A stretch of 5,981 bases of DNA, from contig JAAYKB010000126.1 of NCBI GenBank assembly GCA_012522615.1, positions 1 through 5,981 on the forward strand. The letters are read 5' to 3'. How positions within the stretch are numbered: the stretch's first letter is position 1; each line of letters starts with the position of its first letter. Shown one piece after another: positions 5,083 to 5,981 of the stretch. The notes beneath the pieces were generated by a model. The model was given only the letters and a program-made list of their open reading frames with translations, searched no databases and was not told where the DNA came from. Source of the stretch: Clostridiales bacterium (GTDB taxonomy: Bacteria; Bacillota; Clostridia; Oscillospirales; Acutalibacteraceae). The translations under genes were made by a program, and so were the position numbers.

Positions 5083-5981
5083 TCATATTATTTTTACCAT
5101 TGTTTTAATAATCCTGCTATGGTCTTCTTCTTTAAGGGCATCATCAAGTTCGTCAAAGGTAATCACGTCGGTTATAATTCCGCCTAAATGCAGATCGTTT
5201 TCCGCCATGATTTTTGATACCGCTTCTATGTTCCCATATTCGCCGACAACACCGAATAACTTCAATTCCTTTAAAACCAGACTGTCAATATTCAGCCCGT
5301 CGATTGGTTTTTCATAAAATCCGACAAGTGCAATAGTACCTCTGACAGCCGCTAAAGAGATAGACTGACTGATTGTTTTAGGATTTCCGGAACACTCAAT
5401 CACAAAATCGGCATATCTGCCCCCGGTTAGACGCAGTAATTCATCTTTCGGGTTTGTCTTGGAAGAATCGATTACCCCTGTTATTTCGAGTTGCTTTGCC
5501 CTTTCAAGCTTATAGCTGTTTCTTCCGATTAGATAAACTTGCCCCGCTCCCTTTTGTTTCGCAAGGGCGGCTGCACCCATACCGATACAGCCGGTACCGA
5601 TAACCGCAACAATCGAATCGTAATTAATATTCATTTTTCTGATGCCGCCATAAGATACCGAAAGGGGTTCACACAGAGCGGCGTTTTGCAGTGAAATACT
5701 GTCCGCGATTTTATAAACATGCCATTTCGGCACAATAAAATATTCCGCGAAAGTACCGGGATAGCACGGATCAATTGTACCGACACATTTCAGCTGCTCA
5801 CATTCATAATATCTCCCTGCCAAACAAAGCGAACAATGTCCGCATGATACACCATTGTCTCCGACGACAGAATCTCCCGGCTTAACATGGTTCACATCTT
5901 TGCCGACAGCTTCGACTATGCCGGACCACTCGTGACCGATTCTGATAGGATATGTAACCTGACCGTTTTCAACAAAGCTGT
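5083..5981 (-). CDS. Zinc-dependent medium-chain alcohol/polyol dehydrogenase (partial, N-terminus outside window)
   Basis: This is a medium-chain dehydrogenase of the sorbitol/threonine dehydrogenase type, oxidising a sugar or polyol hydroxyl with NAD(P). The frame stays open to the window edge, giving 298 visible residues. The GTG at 5895 is internal, because the codons before it encode RIGHEWSGIVEAVGKD (13-28 of the fragment), which holds the GHE catalytic-zinc motif. Four structural-zinc cysteines follow as C-x2-C-x2-C-x7-C at 46, 49, 52 and 60. Glu104 lies in ALCEPLSV. The Rossmann motif VIGTGCIG ends at 133. At the end of the second Rossmann strand, Gly152-Arg153 (LIGRN) replaces the Asp usual in NAD enzymes, which suggests NADP use. 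Probably 45-55 residues are missing, by family length. It is the first visible gene of the minus-strand operon; its stop lies 16 bp before the lactonase start. In context it probably makes an aldonolactone or ketose, which is inference. Confidence 0.93.
   Translation of the reverse strand, partial: SFVENGQVTYPIRIGHEWSGIVEAVGKDVNHVKPGDSVVGDNGVSCGHCSLCLAGRYYECEQLKCVGTIDPCYPGTFAEYFIVPKWHVYKIADSISLQNAALCEPLSVSYGGIRKMNINYDSIVAVIGTGCIGMGAAALAKQKGAGQVYLIGRNSYKLERAKQLEITGVIDSSKTNPKDELLRLTGGRYADFVIECSGNPKTISQSISLAAVRGTIALVGFYEKPIDGLNIDSLVLKELKLFGVVGEYGNIEAVSKIMAENDLHLGGIITDVITFDELDDALKEEDHSRIIKTMVKII

Noticed and set aside
5083..5895. Dehydrogenase starting at GTG 5895
   Set aside because: The 28 codons before this GTG continue the family sequence, including the GHE zinc motif, so the gene is cut by the window edge rather than starting there.

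Overview
The window looks like chromosomal DNA of a spore-forming, probably anaerobic Firmicute (Clostridia). The reasons are the strong GGAGG-type ribosome binding sites, the AT-leaning intergenic DNA, a two-domain DUF2935 protein, tiny cysteine-rich hydrophobic peptides of the kind found in spore outer layers, and three promoters matching the sigma-K (late mother-cell) consensus. The species cannot be named from sequence alone.

Left part (1-2357), a probable sporulation island. The last 21 codons of a plus-strand gene end at 66 and converge, across a 17-bp-stem bidirectional terminator (97-142), on a minus-strand gene for a 148-residue protein of unrecognised family (179-625, GTG start). 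A divergent control region (626-948) carries two back-to-back sigma-K-like promoters, one for that gene and one reading right into a 306-residue tandem DUF2935 protein (949-1869). A third sigma-K-like promoter (1942-1970) lies just ahead of two tiny genes missed by length filters: a 34-residue peptide (2000-2104) and a 32-residue peptide (2156-2254), each a short polar head, one hydrophobic segment and a Cys-rich tail. A factor-independent terminator (2316-2357) closes the unit. All three promoters use the same geometry, mAC(A/C), exactly 16 nt, then CATAnnnT(A/G), so the genes are likely expressed together late in the mother cell.

Right part (2417-5981), a sugar or sugar-acid catabolic operon on the minus strand. 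In transcription order it holds a zinc-dependent medium-chain alcohol/polyol dehydrogenase (5' end beyond the window), an UlaG-like metallo-beta-lactamase-fold hydrolase (probable lactonase), an HpcH/HpaI-type class II 2-keto-3-deoxy-acid aldolase, and a D-2-hydroxyacid dehydrogenase. Gaps are 3-22 bp, and a 16-bp-stem hairpin at 2417-2452 ends the operon. The set suggests oxidation of a sugar to its lactone, hydrolysis to the acid, dehydration by an enzyme not in this window, aldol cleavage to pyruvate plus an aldehyde, and a redox step on a 2-oxoacid. The substrate cannot be deduced. The operon promoter is outside the window.

The two parts are separated by back-to-back terminators and look functionally unrelated.
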